Below are positions 1-8,620 of a stretch of DNA of 34,968 nt, piece after piece. The stretch is from Legionella sp. Its GTDB lineage: Bacteria; Pseudomonadota; Gammaproteobacteria; Legionellales; Legionellaceae. The DNA lies in NCBI GenBank assembly GCA_024636645.1, contig JAGXGR010000042.1, positions 1 through 34,968 of the forward strand, in the 5' to 3' direction. Both the position numbers and the translations under genes were made by a program. Position 1 is the first letter of the stretch; each line of letters begins with the position of its first letter. A model generated the notes under the pieces. That model was not told the DNA's origin. It did no database searches and worked only from the letters and a program-made list of their open reading frames with translations.

Positions 1-47
1 TTGCTTCTTATTGTTCGTTAAACAAATCCAAATCTAATAACTGGATT

Positions 48-65
48 GTTGGGCCAAGGCCCAAC
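48..65. repeat. 18-bp perfect palindrome (8-bp arms)
   Basis: GTTGGGCC-AA-GGCCCAAC forms an 8-bp stem with a 2-nt spacer. It lies in the non-coding first 190 bases, next to the solitary repeat copy at 117-187. No T-tract follows, so a terminator role is not supported; a dispersed intergenic repeat is more likely. Confidence 0.5.
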
Positions 66-116
66 CTACCGCTCTGTAACGGTTAGAATTTATACAGAGA
101 TCTGTCCACAGGGTAG

Positions 117-187
117 CCCTCAAGGGAGAAGGGAGCAGATCGTGCTAACTGATTAACTTCAATGCAAATTAAGATGGGACAGCCGTG
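117..187. repeat. solitary copy of the DUF559-element terminal repeat
   Basis: These 71 bases are identical to 30230-30300, the outer part of the right terminal inverted repeat of the element at 29662-30300, in the same orientation. The outer end (CAGCCGTG) sits at 187, only 10 bases from the photolyase stop codon. Bases 1-116 do not resemble the interior of the intact element, and no opposite arm is visible. It is either a truncated relic or the right edge of a different element that extends left of the window. Confidence 0.85.
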
Positions 188-197
188 TGTTTAGATA

Positions 198-1628
198 CTA
201 CTCTGTGGCTTTTTTCTTTAAACTTTGGTAAAGAGATAAAGCCTGTTTCCTTGCTTTTTGATGATCTACCATGGGTTGAGGATATTCTTTTCCCCGTTCG
301 AAAGTTAAGTCCTTCACAGGCGCCTCCCAAGGCTTATGAATCCATTTTGCAGCAAGGCTGCTTAATTCAGGGAGCCACTGTTTAATATACTCTCCTTGCG
401 GATCAAATCGCTCTGATTGTAACACCGGATTAAATACCCGGAAATACGGTGCGGCATCGGCACCGCTGCCAGCCACCCACTGCCAATTGGCAGAATTATT
501 TGCCACGTCTGCATCCAGCAACGTATCCTGAAACCAGGCCGCTCCCTGTCGCCAGTCGATTAACAAATCTTTGCATAGAAAAGAGGCGACTATCATCCGG
601 ACTCGATTGTGCATATAACCGGTTTGCCATAATTCACGCATGCCGGCATCAACGATAGGATAACCGGTTTGTCCTTTTTGCCAGCGCTCCAAATCCTGTT
701 GATTATCCCGCCAGGGGAAGGCATCAAATTTGTCATTAAAATTCACATCAGGCATGTCTGGCCTGTGGTATAGCAAATGATAGGAGAACTCACGCCAGCC
801 TAACTCTGAAAGGAATTTTTCTGCTGATTTGATATGATGTGGGTTTTCCATCATCGACTGATGTATCGTCTGCCAGATTTGTGCCGGACTGATTTCACCA
901 AAATGCAAATGCGGTGAAAGCCTGGAGGTGGCCTGCTTTGCAGGTATATCTCTTTGTTGTTTATACTCGGCCAGTTGATTTTCTATAAAATCATCCAGCG
1001 TATCAAAAGCGGCTTGTTCGCCAGGCCGCCAATGCGCTGAAAACTTGCGGGCCCAATCCGGTTGATTTGGCAATAGATCCCAGTCCTCTAATCGCTCTGT
1101 TTCCATCGCCAATGATTTGGGCCATAAAGAAACGGGCTCAGACACAGTCACAGACATTTGTTTCAGACATTGCTTCCAGTAGGGAGTAAATACCTTAAAA
1201 TCACTGCCGCTTTGATTCTTAATCTCCCAGGGCTCATTTAACAGGCTGCCTTTAAAGCCATGAACGGCGAGTCCCGCTTCTTTTAATTGCGCCTTGATTT
1301 TTTTATCCCGTTCAATCATGGCCGGCTCATAACAACGATTCCAATAAACATCTGTTATTTTATATTGCTTGACCAAGGTTTGAAAAATCTTCGCGGCATT
1401 TCCCTTTTTTAATATTAAATCTATTTCATGTTGTTTTAAATCATAAGACAAAGATTTTAATGAATGAAAAAGCCACCATCCTTGAGCCGCACCGATGTCC
1501 AGGCTGGTTTCACGGTCTAAAATATATAAAGGCAATATCTTTTCATGGCGGCAGCATGCGGCCTTTAAGGCCGGGTTATCCGCTGTTCTCAAATCTTTTC
1601 TGAACCAGACAATAGCTATAGACATCAC
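198..1628 (-). CDS. phrB: class I deoxyribodipyrimidine photo-lyase
   Basis: Light-driven repair of UV-induced cyclobutane pyrimidine dimers using FAD. The 476 residues match the usual length (E. coli about 472). The N-terminal photolyase domain starts with IAIVWFRKDLR. The C-terminal FAD-binding half contains GYPIVDAGMREL, the HNRVRM segment and ADVANNSANWQWVAGSGADA. Trp306, Trp359 and Trp382 fall exactly where the E. coli electron-transfer triad lies. The reading frame opens with GTG immediately followed by ATG (1623-1625); the ATG is an equally good start, and the ribosome-binding site is weak in both cases. It is monocistronic on the minus strand and its stop codon lies 10 bases from a mobile-repeat end. 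Family assignment is very firm; CPD rather than 6-4 specificity rests on the class I signature. Confidence 0.95.
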   Translation of the reverse strand: MMSIAIVWFRKDLRTADNPALKAACCRHEKILPLYILDRETSLDIGAAQGWWLFHSLKSLSYDLKQHEIDLILKKGNAAKIFQTLVKQYKITDVYWNRCYEPAMIERDKKIKAQLKEAGLAVHGFKGSLLNEPWEIKNQSGSDFKVFTPYWKQCLKQMSVTVSEPVSLWPKSLAMETERLEDWDLLPNQPDWARKFSAHWRPGEQAAFDTLDDFIENQLAEYKQQRDIPAKQATSRLSPHLHFGEISPAQIWQTIHQSMMENPHHIKSAEKFLSELGWREFSYHLLYHRPDMPDVNFNDKFDAFPWRDNQQDLERWQKGQTGYPIVDAGMRELWQTGYMHNRVRMIVASFLCKDLLIDWRQGAAWFQDTLLDADVANNSANWQWVAGSGADAAPYFRVFNPVLQSERFDPQGEYIKQWLPELSSLAAKWIHKPWEAPVKDLTFERGKEYPQPMVDHQKARKQALSLYQSLKKKATE

Positions 1629-1772
1629 TGTTCCATTTGGTAAATGATCGGCAGGTATTTTTTCTAAATAAACTATAATACAATTAAAATTATTGATAAC
1701 CCATCAAATCGGGAAAAAAAATAACCAAGCGTAATTTTTTTGAAGCTAGCAAAGTATGTATCGCTGATTAGA

Positions 1773-1879
1773 CCCAAATTCCTTCAAAATGCGAGTAATG
1801 GCCATACCCTTGCGCGTTTTTTAACGTCAAGCTGGGCGGAAAAAAAAAGCATGAAACTCGCATTTTGAAGCATCTTGGG
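1773..1879. repeat. 107-bp inverted-repeat unit
   Basis: The arms at 1773-1796 and 1856-1879 are 24 bp each, agree at 21 positions, and share the core CTTCAAAATGCGAGT. They are separated by 59 bases. The unit lies between the divergent phrB and DUF4332 genes, and its right arm overlaps the first possible start codon of the latter frame. Size and arrangement suggest a small dispersed palindromic repeat. Confidence 0.7.
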
Positions 1880-1918
1880 TATATACTAAACAAACAGGCG
1901 TTTTTTTCAGGAACCTCG

Positions 1919-2323
1919 ATGCAAAAACTCAATCAGATTGAAGGAATTGGTTTAAAATATACTTCTTTGCTGGAAAATGCAGGCATTGAAGATCAGCAGC
2001 AACTGCTTGAGGTCTGTGGTCAGCAACAAGGTCGTGAGCTCATAAGAGAGCAGACTGGAATCTGTGAAAAGTTACTCTTACGATGGGCAAGTCAGGCTGA
2101 TCTGGCGCGAATTAAAGGCATTGGAATAGAGTTTGCCGAGCTTTTAGAGCAAAGCGGTATTAAATCTGTCACTGCCTTGGCTGAATATGAGCCGGATGAT
2201 CTTGGAGAGCGACTAAAAAGTACAAATGATCAGATAAAACTGGTTAAAAACATTCCAGGTAATTCCCAATTGGAATCATGGATTGAACAAGCCAAAACCC
2301 TGCCGCAAGCGATTTTCAAATAA
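1919..2323 (+). CDS. DUF4332 helix-hairpin-helix protein
   Basis: A 134-residue soluble protein with two helix-hairpin-helix-like motifs, IEGIGLKYTSLLENAGI (about residues 7-23) and IKGIGIEFAELLEQSGI (about 66-82). This is the pattern of the DUF4332 family, whose helix-hairpin-helix motifs suggest nucleic-acid or protein binding; no catalytic residues are visible. The frame is open from 1865, but the first 18 codons run through an inverted repeat. The ATG at 1919 has CAGGA 7-8 bases upstream and gives a protein that begins at the domain, so it is preferred. It is a single gene with no clear partner. Biological role unknown. Confidence 0.75.
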   Translation: MQKLNQIEGIGLKYTSLLENAGIEDQQQLLEVCGQQQGRELIREQTGICEKLLLRWASQADLARIKGIGIEFAELLEQSGIKSVTALAEYEPDDLGERLKSTNDQIKLVKNIPGNSQLESWIEQAKTLPQAIFK

Positions 2324-2344
2324 TCTGTACCCAAAATTCGCACC

Positions 2345-2426
2345 ATGATGCAGCATCATTTATCGTACCCTCTTTCTGCCAGGCATTGGGTTGGGTTATC
2401 CCGTAATACGCTGCGCTCCTTACGGG
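2345..2426. repeat. cluster of short palindromes after the DUF4332 gene
   Basis: ATGATGC-A-GCATCAT (2345-2359) is a perfect 7-bp inverted repeat. CCCGTAA (2400-2406) pairs with TTACGGG (2420-2426) around a 13-nt loop. Both lie in the 204-bp gap between the convergent DUF4332 and slipin genes. No clean U-tract follows either stem, so I call them intergenic repeats rather than terminators. Confidence 0.45.
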
Positions 2427-2527
2427 CTACGGCTGATGCCTTTCTCATAGGCCTGTAGGCCTTGCACTCTTGAATCCGCTCGCCCTGAAGGAGTGCCCGC
2501 CGTCTCGAAGGGTCTTTTTTTTTGAAG

Positions 2528-3283
2528 TTATTTTTTATTGCCGCCGAGCTTGCTCAGTAATTCACCAAATTCTACAGGCATTGGAAAAACGATAGTAGAG
2601 GAGTTGGTACCTGCAATGCTGCCTAAGGTTTGCAAATATCTCAAATGCAATGATTCAGGTTGTTTTGCGAGCACCTGTGCGGCCTGTAACAGTTTTTCAG
2701 AAGCTTGCAATTCCCCTTCCGCGTGGATGACCTTCGCCCGCCTTTCCCGCTCAGCCTCCGCTTGTTTAGCAATGGCTCGAATCATGCTTTCATCCAGATC
2801 AACGTGTTTAATCTCTACATTTGAAACCTTTATCCCCCAACCATCGGTCTGGGCATCGAGAATTCTTTGCACGTCTGTATTCAGTTTTTCCCTTTCGGCC
2901 AGCATCTCATCGAGTTCATGCTGCCCTAAAACGGATCGCAGGGTGGTCTGAGCCAATTGACTGGTGGCTTCGAAATAATTTTCGACCTGTATGATGGCGC
3001 TTTGAGGCTCAACCACACGAAAATAAACCACCGCATTGACCCGGACTGATACGTTATCTCGAGAAATAACATCCTGACTGGGCACATCCATCACCACGGT
3101 TCTTAAATCCACTTTGACGATTTGCTGCAAAACAGGAATGATAATGATAAGGCCAGGTCCTTTGACCTGGTAAAAGCGCCCGAGCATAAAGACAACACCA
3201 CGTTCATATTCTCTTAACACACGAAACATGGATATAATAAATATTAAAATAATTATTATAAAAAACCCTATGATTTGCGTCAT
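2528..3283 (-). CDS. slipin / stomatin-like SPFH membrane protein
   Basis: A 251-residue SPFH (band 7) protein. An N-terminal membrane segment (about residues 4-22) is followed by the band 7 domain with the slipin hallmarks [12 protein letters not shown] and [12 protein letters not shown], then the helical stretch [28 protein letters not shown] and a C-terminal oligomerisation region. Family members form large membrane-associated rings that organise microdomains and are usually paired with an NfeD protease. That partner lies immediately upstream, 23 bases away on the same strand, so the two are probably one operon. The start ATG is preceded by AAGGAG at good spacing. Slipin type is preferred over YbbK/QmcA because of the NfeD neighbour and the short length. 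Confidence 0.93.
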   Translation of the reverse strand: MTQIIGFFIIIILIFIISMFRVLREYERGVVFMLGRFYQVKGPGLIIIIPVLQQIVKVDLRTVVMDVPSQDVISRDNVSVRVNAVVYFRVVEPQSAIIQVENYFEATSQLAQTTLRSVLGQHELDEMLAEREKLNTDVQRILDAQTDGWGIKVSNVEIKHVDLDESMIRAIAKQAEAERERRAKVIHAEGELQASEKLLQAAQVLAKQPESLHLRYLQTLGSIAGTNSSTIVFPMPVEFGELLSKLGGNKK

Positions 3284-3306
3284 TGCAATCTCCTTATCGA
3301 CAGCAA

Positions 3307-4614
3307 TTAGTCTGCTTCTTCTACTTTTAATGTTAACCCTTTAGCATCGGTAACGCGAATTTTTTTTCCTTCCAAAATAGGCTTTTCCGATTCTACACGC
3401 CATATTTCACCTTGAATTTTAGCCTGACCTTGCAGATCAATATCCTGTAAACTCTCACCCTCGGCGCCGATCAAAGTAGCAGTGCCATGCATACTTGATT
3501 GCCAGCGGGTTTGCAACAGCATACTGAAGAGGGTAATAAAAATAACAATATTGGCCGCGGCCATCCCCCATATGGCCGCCCAGGCAATTTGATAGGCCTC
3601 ATGCTCTGTATCAATAAGTAAAACAGAGCCTACAATAAAGGCAAGTGTTCCTCCAATACCCAGAATACCAAAACTAGGGGTATACGCTTCGGCAACAATG
3701 AAGGCAATACCAAGAATGATCAAAGCCAGACCGGCATAGTTAATAGGCAACAGCTGTAAGGCGTAAAGTGCTACCAGTATGGATACCGCACCAATCACGC
3801 CAGGCACGATAAAGCCCGGGTTCATCAGTTCGAAAAAAATGCCATAAACGCCCAGTAACAAGAGCAAATACGCCACCGTAGGATCGGTAATGATCAATAA
3901 GAAACGCATCCGCCAATCGGGGCTTATTTTTTCTATATTGACATTGTCTGTGTTGATGGTTATTACTCTGCCATCCTGCTTGACCTGCATGTTATTCAGT
4001 TGTTTTAATAAATCGGAGGTATCTTTGGCTATTATATTGATCACACCGGCCTTCAAGGCTTCATTAGCAGTCATTGTAGCGGCATTCAGAATGGCCTTTT
4101 CAGCGAATTCCACGTTACGCCCGCGCAATTGAGCCAGTGAGCGGATATAGGCAATGGCATCATTGGTAACCTTTTTTTCCATGGACGTTTTTTTATCGCC
4201 TGGTTCTTTTTTATTGCCCATGCCGCCTGTCATACTGACAGGGCTGGCAGCCCCCAGGTGCGTGGAGGGAGACATGGCAGCTATGGTACTGGCATAGAGC
4301 AGGAAAGTCCCGGCACTGGCGGCTCTGGCGCCATTTGGGGCCACATAACTGACTATCGGTACCTTGGAATTCAAAATGGCCTGAACCATCTGGCGCATGG
4401 ATTTATCCAGCCCTCCTGGGGTATTGATTCGGATAAGAATCAATTCTGCATCCTGCGCTTTTTCAATGCTGCGCACCAGGTAATCCGCACTGGCAGGCCC
4501 TATACCGCCACTGATGGATAATTCAACGACTTTTTCAGCCATAAGAGCATGCGATTGTAAAAATAAACATAAAAAAAGACTTAGATAATATGGGGCGCGC
4601 ATCATAGATCTCAT
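3307..4614 (-). CDS. NfeD-family membrane-bound ClpP-like serine protease
   Basis: A 435-residue protein like archaeal 1510-N/STOPP proteases, which cleave the C-terminal part of their stomatin partner. Order: signal peptide (to about residue 26), ClpP-like domain (about 28-225), four or more hydrophobic membrane segments (about 235-370), and a C-terminal NfeD OB-fold (about 375-435). The likely nucleophile is Ser100 in ARAASAGTF; the likely general base is Lys148 in [14 protein letters not shown], matching the Ser-Lys dyad of the family. INTPGGLD is also conserved. An insertion (residues 127-146) is rich in Gly and Lys. The start ATG has TAGGGA about 8 bases upstream; a second ATG three codons later is possible. 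It precedes the slipin gene in a two-gene operon. Confidence 0.93.
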   Translation of the reverse strand: MRSMMRAPYYLSLFLCLFLQSHALMAEKVVELSISGGIGPASADYLVRSIEKAQDAELILIRINTPGGLDKSMRQMVQAILNSKVPIVSYVAPNGARAASAGTFLLYASTIAAMSPSTHLGAASPVSMTGGMGNKKEPGDKKTSMEKKVTNDAIAYIRSLAQLRGRNVEFAEKAILNAATMTANEALKAGVINIIAKDTSDLLKQLNNMQVKQDGRVITINTDNVNIEKISPDWRMRFLLIITDPTVAYLLLLLGVYGIFFELMNPGFIVPGVIGAVSILVALYALQLLPINYAGLALIILGIAFIVAEAYTPSFGILGIGGTLAFIVGSVLLIDTEHEAYQIAWAAIWGMAAANIVIFITLFSMLLQTRWQSSMHGTATLIGAEGESLQDIDLQGQAKIQGEIWRVESEKPILEGKKIRVTDAKGLTLKVEEAD

Positions 4615-4826
4615 AAAGAATCCCTATCTTTTAAGAATGGCAACGGCTTTTTCTGTTAATTATTTTTTTAATTACTACCCTACTAAAAAGATAGCACAAG
4701 TAGATACAAAATGAGTGGCAAAATAAAACTTAATGCGGGCAGAAGAATAAAAGCACTGGCTTGAACGATAACGATGTGGGTAAAAGCATCTGAACAGCAT
4801 ATCCAGATGCTTTAAAAATACCGTCA

Positions 4827-6356
4827 CTAAAAATACACCCCCACCTGTAAAACGACAGTATCAGAAGTGCCGCCGCGGCCGACGGTAGGCGCATTCACAG
4901 TACCAGTTGGTGCTGCGCCATTGGCAAACTCGGTTGTTTTATAATTATAATCATGGCGGTATTCTATTGTTTCAATGGTATCTTTCCAAATAGAGATATT
5001 AAAGACGCCGCTAAGACGCTGCTCAGGCAGGCCAAGCGCCAGGGCTTCGCGGGTCATTTGATAGCCCACGCCAACGGACGCTGGTTTATCAAAGGATTTA
5101 AATGTCACGCCCGCCTCCAATTGCGCCGCTTGCGGTTTGGCAGCGTGCCCGTTGAAACTTAAATCCTGGGGACGGAACGCGCTGGTCGCTCCTACCCATT
5201 CCGCTGTCAGGCTGTAGCGATCGAAACTGGCATTGGCATGCACGTTCGCGCCCGGTGTTTTCTGTACCGCTTCATTGCCATTGGTGACAGAGGCAAAACC
5301 ACCGAAGGTCGTAAAAGGTGGAACACCGGTATTTTGCATGCCTGCGGAATCGGCAATGGAACTGATATAACCGCCGCCTATCTCACCTGAGAGATCGCGT
5401 CGGGCAAAATTATAACCGACATTCACACCGCCTATGCCGGATTTACCTAAAGTCGTATCACTTCTGAAGCCGTAAACCGCTGCGAACAATCCAGTATCCG
5501 TCTGAGATTTATAGCCGAAAATAAAGGGACGCGATTTCGTTCTGGTCAACAGCATGGTGACAGGGGCACTGGCCATGGCAGAAGAATAGCGGCCAAAGGG
5601 CACATAAAGTTGACCCGCAGTAAAATAAAACGGTGTTTTATCCAGATTACCAATATTGATAAACCCCATATTTAAATTAAAACCCGAATTGTCCACTCGC
5701 GGACCGCCAACCGCTGGCGGTGATTCATCATAAGCAATGGACATAAAGGCCTCAACGTTCTCATTCACTGCAGCCGCCACATCCAATTCACTGGCACCCA
5801 GTGTCAGATCACCGGTCTTTCTGCGTGAATCATTATTAAGAACAGCAACAGGTTTTACCGTACCGCTTAAAAAAATGATCGGCACGTCAGGTACCGGATA
5901 GCCCATGCGTTCATAGGCATGATACAGTCTTCGTCTTTGTTGCATTAAACGAATATCGCGGTTGATACTGGAAATATTCACAATATAATCGGAACCATCG
6001 AAAGCGGGTCGGTCACCTAGATAGGGTGAACTGACAACCGGCGTTCCAGCAATGTAGGTTACGATTTGATCTTCGATCATCAAAGCGCTGGGGTAAAAAT
6101 GCATGGATTCGGGATGGCCGGTAAAACTATGTATTGTTACAGGGCTGACATGGTATTCAGAACCCGCATGTTTTACAGGATGGGGGTTGTCTTGTGAATC
6201 GTTCAGTATTTTTTTCTTCAAGCGATGAAGCTGGGCTTGCAATGACTGGTTTTGTTTTTCCAGCTGATTGATTTCATGTTGTATTTGTTGTTGATTTGCA
6301 GCATGAAGAGGAAATGATACTGCAAACAAGGCAAATAAAAGACTTGTATACTTCAC
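4827..6356 (-). CDS. lbtU: LbtU-family siderophore porin
   Basis: An outer-membrane beta-barrel of about 509 residues. A signal peptide (MKYTSLLFALFAVSFPLHA) is followed by a Gln-rich coiled coil (about residues 20-50), a periplasmic linker and a long series of alternating amphipathic strands ending in VVLQVGVYF with terminal Phe. This is the build of Legionella LbtU, the TonB-independent legiobactin receptor, and of related proteins in Coxiella. The frame is open to an ATG at 6389, but the GTG at 6354-6356 has CAGGAG 8 bases upstream and starts directly at the signal peptide, so I choose it. No lbtA/B/C synthesis or export genes are adjacent. The family is fairly sure; whether this copy is the true LbtU orthologue or a paralogue is not. 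Confidence 0.8.
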   Translation of the reverse strand: MKYTSLLFALFAVSFPLHAANQQQIQHEINQLEKQNQSLQAQLHRLKKKILNDSQDNPHPVKHAGSEYHVSPVTIHSFTGHPESMHFYPSALMIEDQIVTYIAGTPVVSSPYLGDRPAFDGSDYIVNISSINRDIRLMQQRRRLYHAYERMGYPVPDVPIIFLSGTVKPVAVLNNDSRRKTGDLTLGASELDVAAAVNENVEAFMSIAYDESPPAVGGPRVDNSGFNLNMGFINIGNLDKTPFYFTAGQLYVPFGRYSSAMASAPVTMLLTRTKSRPFIFGYKSQTDTGLFAAVYGFRSDTTLGKSGIGGVNVGYNFARRDLSGEIGGGYISSIADSAGMQNTGVPPFTTFGGFASVTNGNEAVQKTPGANVHANASFDRYSLTAEWVGATSAFRPQDLSFNGHAAKPQAAQLEAGVTFKSFDKPASVGVGYQMTREALALGLPEQRLSGVFNISIWKDTIETIEYRHDYNYKTTEFANGAAPTGTVNAPTVGRGGTSDTVVLQVGVYF

Positions 6357-6483
6357 AAAGGTACTCCTGATTATTTTTTTTACATCCAAAGATAGCGCTG
6401 AGGATTATAACGTGCAAAAACCGGGCTGGCCATGCTTTTAGAAGAAAATTGACTAAAGGTAAAAATATTTCGGCATAATTAAA

Positions 6484-6511
6484 AAAAAACCCATTTTAAA
6501 ATGGGTTTTTT
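6484..6511 (-). terminator. Rho-independent terminator, bidirectional shape
   Basis: A palindrome of six A, CCCATTTTAAAATGGG and six T, 23 bases past the stop of the third MOMP gene. It has an A/T-tract on both sides, so it could end transcripts from either direction. Confidence 0.85.
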
Positions 6512-6533
6512 AATAGCTGTTTTACAGTAAAAA

Positions 6534-7466
6534 TCAGGCGTTACCTACCCATTTGGCGCCCAAATAGGGACCAAACAAACCATAATCGCTGTTGGTAATT
6601 CTACTGCCAGTCAGCGTGCTGAGATTTTGCAAGGCATTAAAATAATTGACTGCCTGGTAGCCGCCCTCGATATTCAAGACGCCATCAGCTATAGGATAAG
6701 CATAATTCGCACCTAACTTCGCCTCCAGACTTGGAACAATCATTCTTTTGGTGCCATAGTTTGTACCAAAAACTACATCAGTTCCATCTATAGTAGTAAG
6801 AAAGCCATCACTATACCTTCCGGTACCATACATAATAGACATTGCACCGTTTGCTGTCAGACTGAAAGCTTCAGACAAGTCATAAGAGAAATCCGTGCCT
6901 ACAACAGCACCTACCCCATTAAAATCAGTGTTATGATATTTGGTTAAAGAGGGAGGCGCTGCAAAATTATTGTTGGCATCAACCCGAATATCTGCATATT
7001 GCAATCCGGCATACAGACGCATATTTTTTTGCTGACCTACATCAACATGTTGCCCCATCACTGCATTGACTTGATCGTAGGTATGCGCCTGAAGCATTGT
7101 AAAAGGTGCAGAAAGCTGCTGAGTAAGAGGATTAACACCCCTAAAACCAGACTGTTGAAAGTCTGTTGAAAAATGCACCCAGGTAACTGTCAGATCATTG
7201 CCTGTGGAAAAATGATAGGAACCTGTAATCCTGTAACCCCAGTCCCAATCCTGATCAATTTCCTGAAATCCATTTATTTTCCGCTCATAACCGTAATCAG
7301 CATCAAATGCAGGTTTCAGATAAAGAGCCTGTACTCCCAGATCCCATTTCTTGGCTTCACAAGGAACAGTCACATTGCCAGGGGCACAAACTGGACCCAT
7401 TGTACCGGCCATGGCCAACCCACTGGCAGCCAATCCCAAAACAGCCAAAGTCGTTTTTTTCAGCAT
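6534..7466 (-). CDS. Legionella major outer membrane protein paralogue (third, most divergent)
   Basis: A 310-residue outer-membrane porin of the Legionella MOMP family. It has a signal peptide ending LAMA, the family N-terminus [18 protein letters not shown] with two cysteines, [19 protein letters not shown], and a C-terminal YLGAKWVGNA. The frame is open to 7544, but the ATG at 7464-7466 has TGGAG upstream and begins the signal peptide; the extra 26 codons cover the terminator of the gene before it. It is clearly more divergent than its two neighbours. Only 78 bases separate it from the upstream MOMP gene and these contain a strong terminator, with no convincing promoter of its own, so expression may depend on read-through. 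A strong terminator follows at 6484-6511. Confidence 0.93.
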   Translation of the reverse strand: MLKKTTLAVLGLAASGLAMAGTMGPVCAPGNVTVPCEAKKWDLGVQALYLKPAFDADYGYERKINGFQEIDQDWDWGYRITGSYHFSTGNDLTVTWVHFSTDFQQSGFRGVNPLTQQLSAPFTMLQAHTYDQVNAVMGQHVDVGQQKNMRLYAGLQYADIRVDANNNFAAPPSLTKYHNTDFNGVGAVVGTDFSYDLSEAFSLTANGAMSIMYGTGRYSDGFLTTIDGTDVVFGTNYGTKRMIVPSLEAKLGANYAYPIADGVLNIEGGYQAVNYFNALQNLSTLTGSRITNSDYGLFGPYLGAKWVGNA

Positions 7467-7489
7467 ATTAACTCCATGTAGATAAAAAA

Positions 7490-7519
7490 AAAGCCCACCA
7501 GAAATAACTGATGGGCTTT
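7490..7519 (-). terminator. Rho-independent terminator between MOMP genes
   Basis: Read on the minus strand, AAAGCCCA and TGGGCTTT form an 8-bp stem around 14 bases, continuing into a run of nine T (to 7484). It lies 26 bases after the stop of the middle MOMP gene and inside the leader of the next one, where it could act as a partial terminator. Confidence 0.88.
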
Positions 7520-7526
7520 CAATTGT

Positions 7527-7545
7527 ATTGTCAAGAATTGACAAT
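7527..7545 (-). repeat. perfect 19-bp palindrome at MOMP stop codon
   Basis: ATTGTCAA-GAA-TTGACAAT, an 8-bp perfect inverted repeat touching the stop codon of the middle MOMP gene, just before the terminator. It could be a 3' stabilising hairpin or an operator for the next gene. Confidence 0.55.
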
Positions 7546-8453
7546 TATACAGCACCAACCCATTTCAGGCCAAGGTAAGGACCGTGCATGCCAAAGTCAG
7601 ACTCAACTACGCCTAGACCAGCACCAGTGCCAACAACTGTATGTAAGGCGTTGAAGTAGTTAACTACCATGTAACCGCCATCGATTGTCAGGCTGCCGTT
7701 TGCCAATGGGAAACCATACTTAACACCCAATTTAGCTTCCAGCTCAGGAACGATACTGTCTCTCTCGCCATGGTTATTGTTGTTTCTGTTATCATCAAAA
7801 TCAACAGAAGTAACTAATAAGGCCGCAGCAGCATTGGCGTACATAGCAAAACCATTACCAAAGTTGTAAGACATATCAACACCCGTTCTTGGACCGAACC
7901 CGTCAAAACTAGTTTTGGCACGGTGAGTAGTGATATTGTTTACACGGTGTTGGATATCATGATCGATTCTTGCGTATTGAACACCGCCATGGAAACGGAT
8001 GTCTTTAAAATCACCGAAATCAACGTGTTGACCGAACTCAAAGTTCACAGCATCCCATTCTTGATCAAAGTAGACGTGAGTAGGTGAGCCTAAGAGAGGT
8101 GAACCAGTAACAACCTGACTTTCGTCATTATCAAAGTGATACCAGTTTATGTTGATATCATTGCCTGTGCTGAAGTGGTAAGAACCTTCCAGTTTAAAAC
8201 CCCAGTCCCAATCGTTATCACGATCATGGAAAACAGTACGACCAGTAACATTATCTAGCGTTGTTTGTACATAACCCCATTCAGAGCCATATGTAGGTTG
8301 CAGGTATAGAGCATATACACCAACATCCCAAGCGGTAGCTTCACAAGGAACTGTGACGTTGCCTGGTGTGCATACGGGGCCCATTGTACCAGCGAATACT
8401 GCACTGCTACCTAGAGCAAGGACAGCGACGGCTGTTTTTTTCAAATTTAACAT
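7545..8453 (-). CDS. Legionella major outer membrane protein paralogue (middle)
   Basis: A 302-residue porin of the Legionella MOMP family. The signal peptide is [21 protein letters not shown], then [32 protein letters not shown], the aromatic [42 protein letters not shown] and the terminal [13 protein letters not shown]. The family forms disulphide-linked, lipopolysaccharide-associated porins in the outer membrane; Cys27 and Cys36 are the visible cysteines. The start ATG has TGGAGA 8 bases upstream. A promoter (8559-8587) and a 5'-terminal hairpin (8518-8551) precede it. It is very close to the upstream paralogue at 8621-9514, so the pair is probably a tandem duplication. Confidence 0.95.
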   Translation of the reverse strand: MLNLKKTAVAVLALGSSAVFAGTMGPVCTPGNVTVPCEATAWDVGVYALYLQPTYGSEWGYVQTTLDNVTGRTVFHDRDNDWDWGFKLEGSYHFSTGNDININWYHFDNDESQVVTGSPLLGSPTHVYFDQEWDAVNFEFGQHVDFGDFKDIRFHGGVQYARIDHDIQHRVNNITTHRAKTSFDGFGPRTGVDMSYNFGNGFAMYANAAAALLVTSVDFDDNRNNNNHGERDSIVPELEAKLGVKYGFPLANGSLTIDGGYMVVNYFNALHTVVGTGAGLGVVESDFGMHGPYLGLKWVGAV

Positions 8454-8517
8454 GCTTAATCTCCACTTTTTTTATTATTAATTTCCGTTTATTACCCATT
8501 CAAGAAGAATCAGTAAC

Positions 8518-8551
8518 AGTACGCATTCTTCGCCCTAACCGAGAGCGTACT
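8518..8551 (-). promoter_or_regulatory. 5' leader stem-loop of middle MOMP mRNA
   Basis: On the minus strand AGTACGC (8551-8545) pairs perfectly with GCGTACT (8524-8518). The loop TCTCGGTTAGGGCGAAGAAT can form further TC/GA and TCG/CGA pairs. The 5' arm begins about where transcription from the promoter at 8559-8587 should start, so the hairpin would cap the mRNA. The homologous hairpin of the next gene (9580-9612) keeps the pairing with different bases. Confidence 0.6.
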
Positions 8552-8558
8552 TGAATAA

Positions 8559-8587
8559 ATTATCCAACTGCACTTTAATAAAGTCAA
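8559..8587 (-). promoter_or_regulatory. sigma70-type promoter of middle MOMP gene
   Basis: TTGACT (8587-8582), 17-bp spacer, GATAAT (8564-8559), minus strand. The same -35 with following TTTAT and the same 17-bp spacing recur upstream of the paralogue at 9514. Expected start near 8552, giving a leader of about 98 nt. Confidence 0.75.
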
Positions 8588-8620
8588 CAGTATTACTGAA
8601 ATTTCTTAAATTTTAATGAA

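Noticed and set aside
8489-8516. Possible promoter TTACTG-16-TAATAA (and the aligned TTGACA-16-TATCAA at 9550-9577) close to the MOMP start codons.
   Set aside because: A better pair with 17-bp spacing and near-consensus boxes lies further upstream in both genes, and the leader hairpins fit starts from those. The closer sequences are probably just conserved leader.
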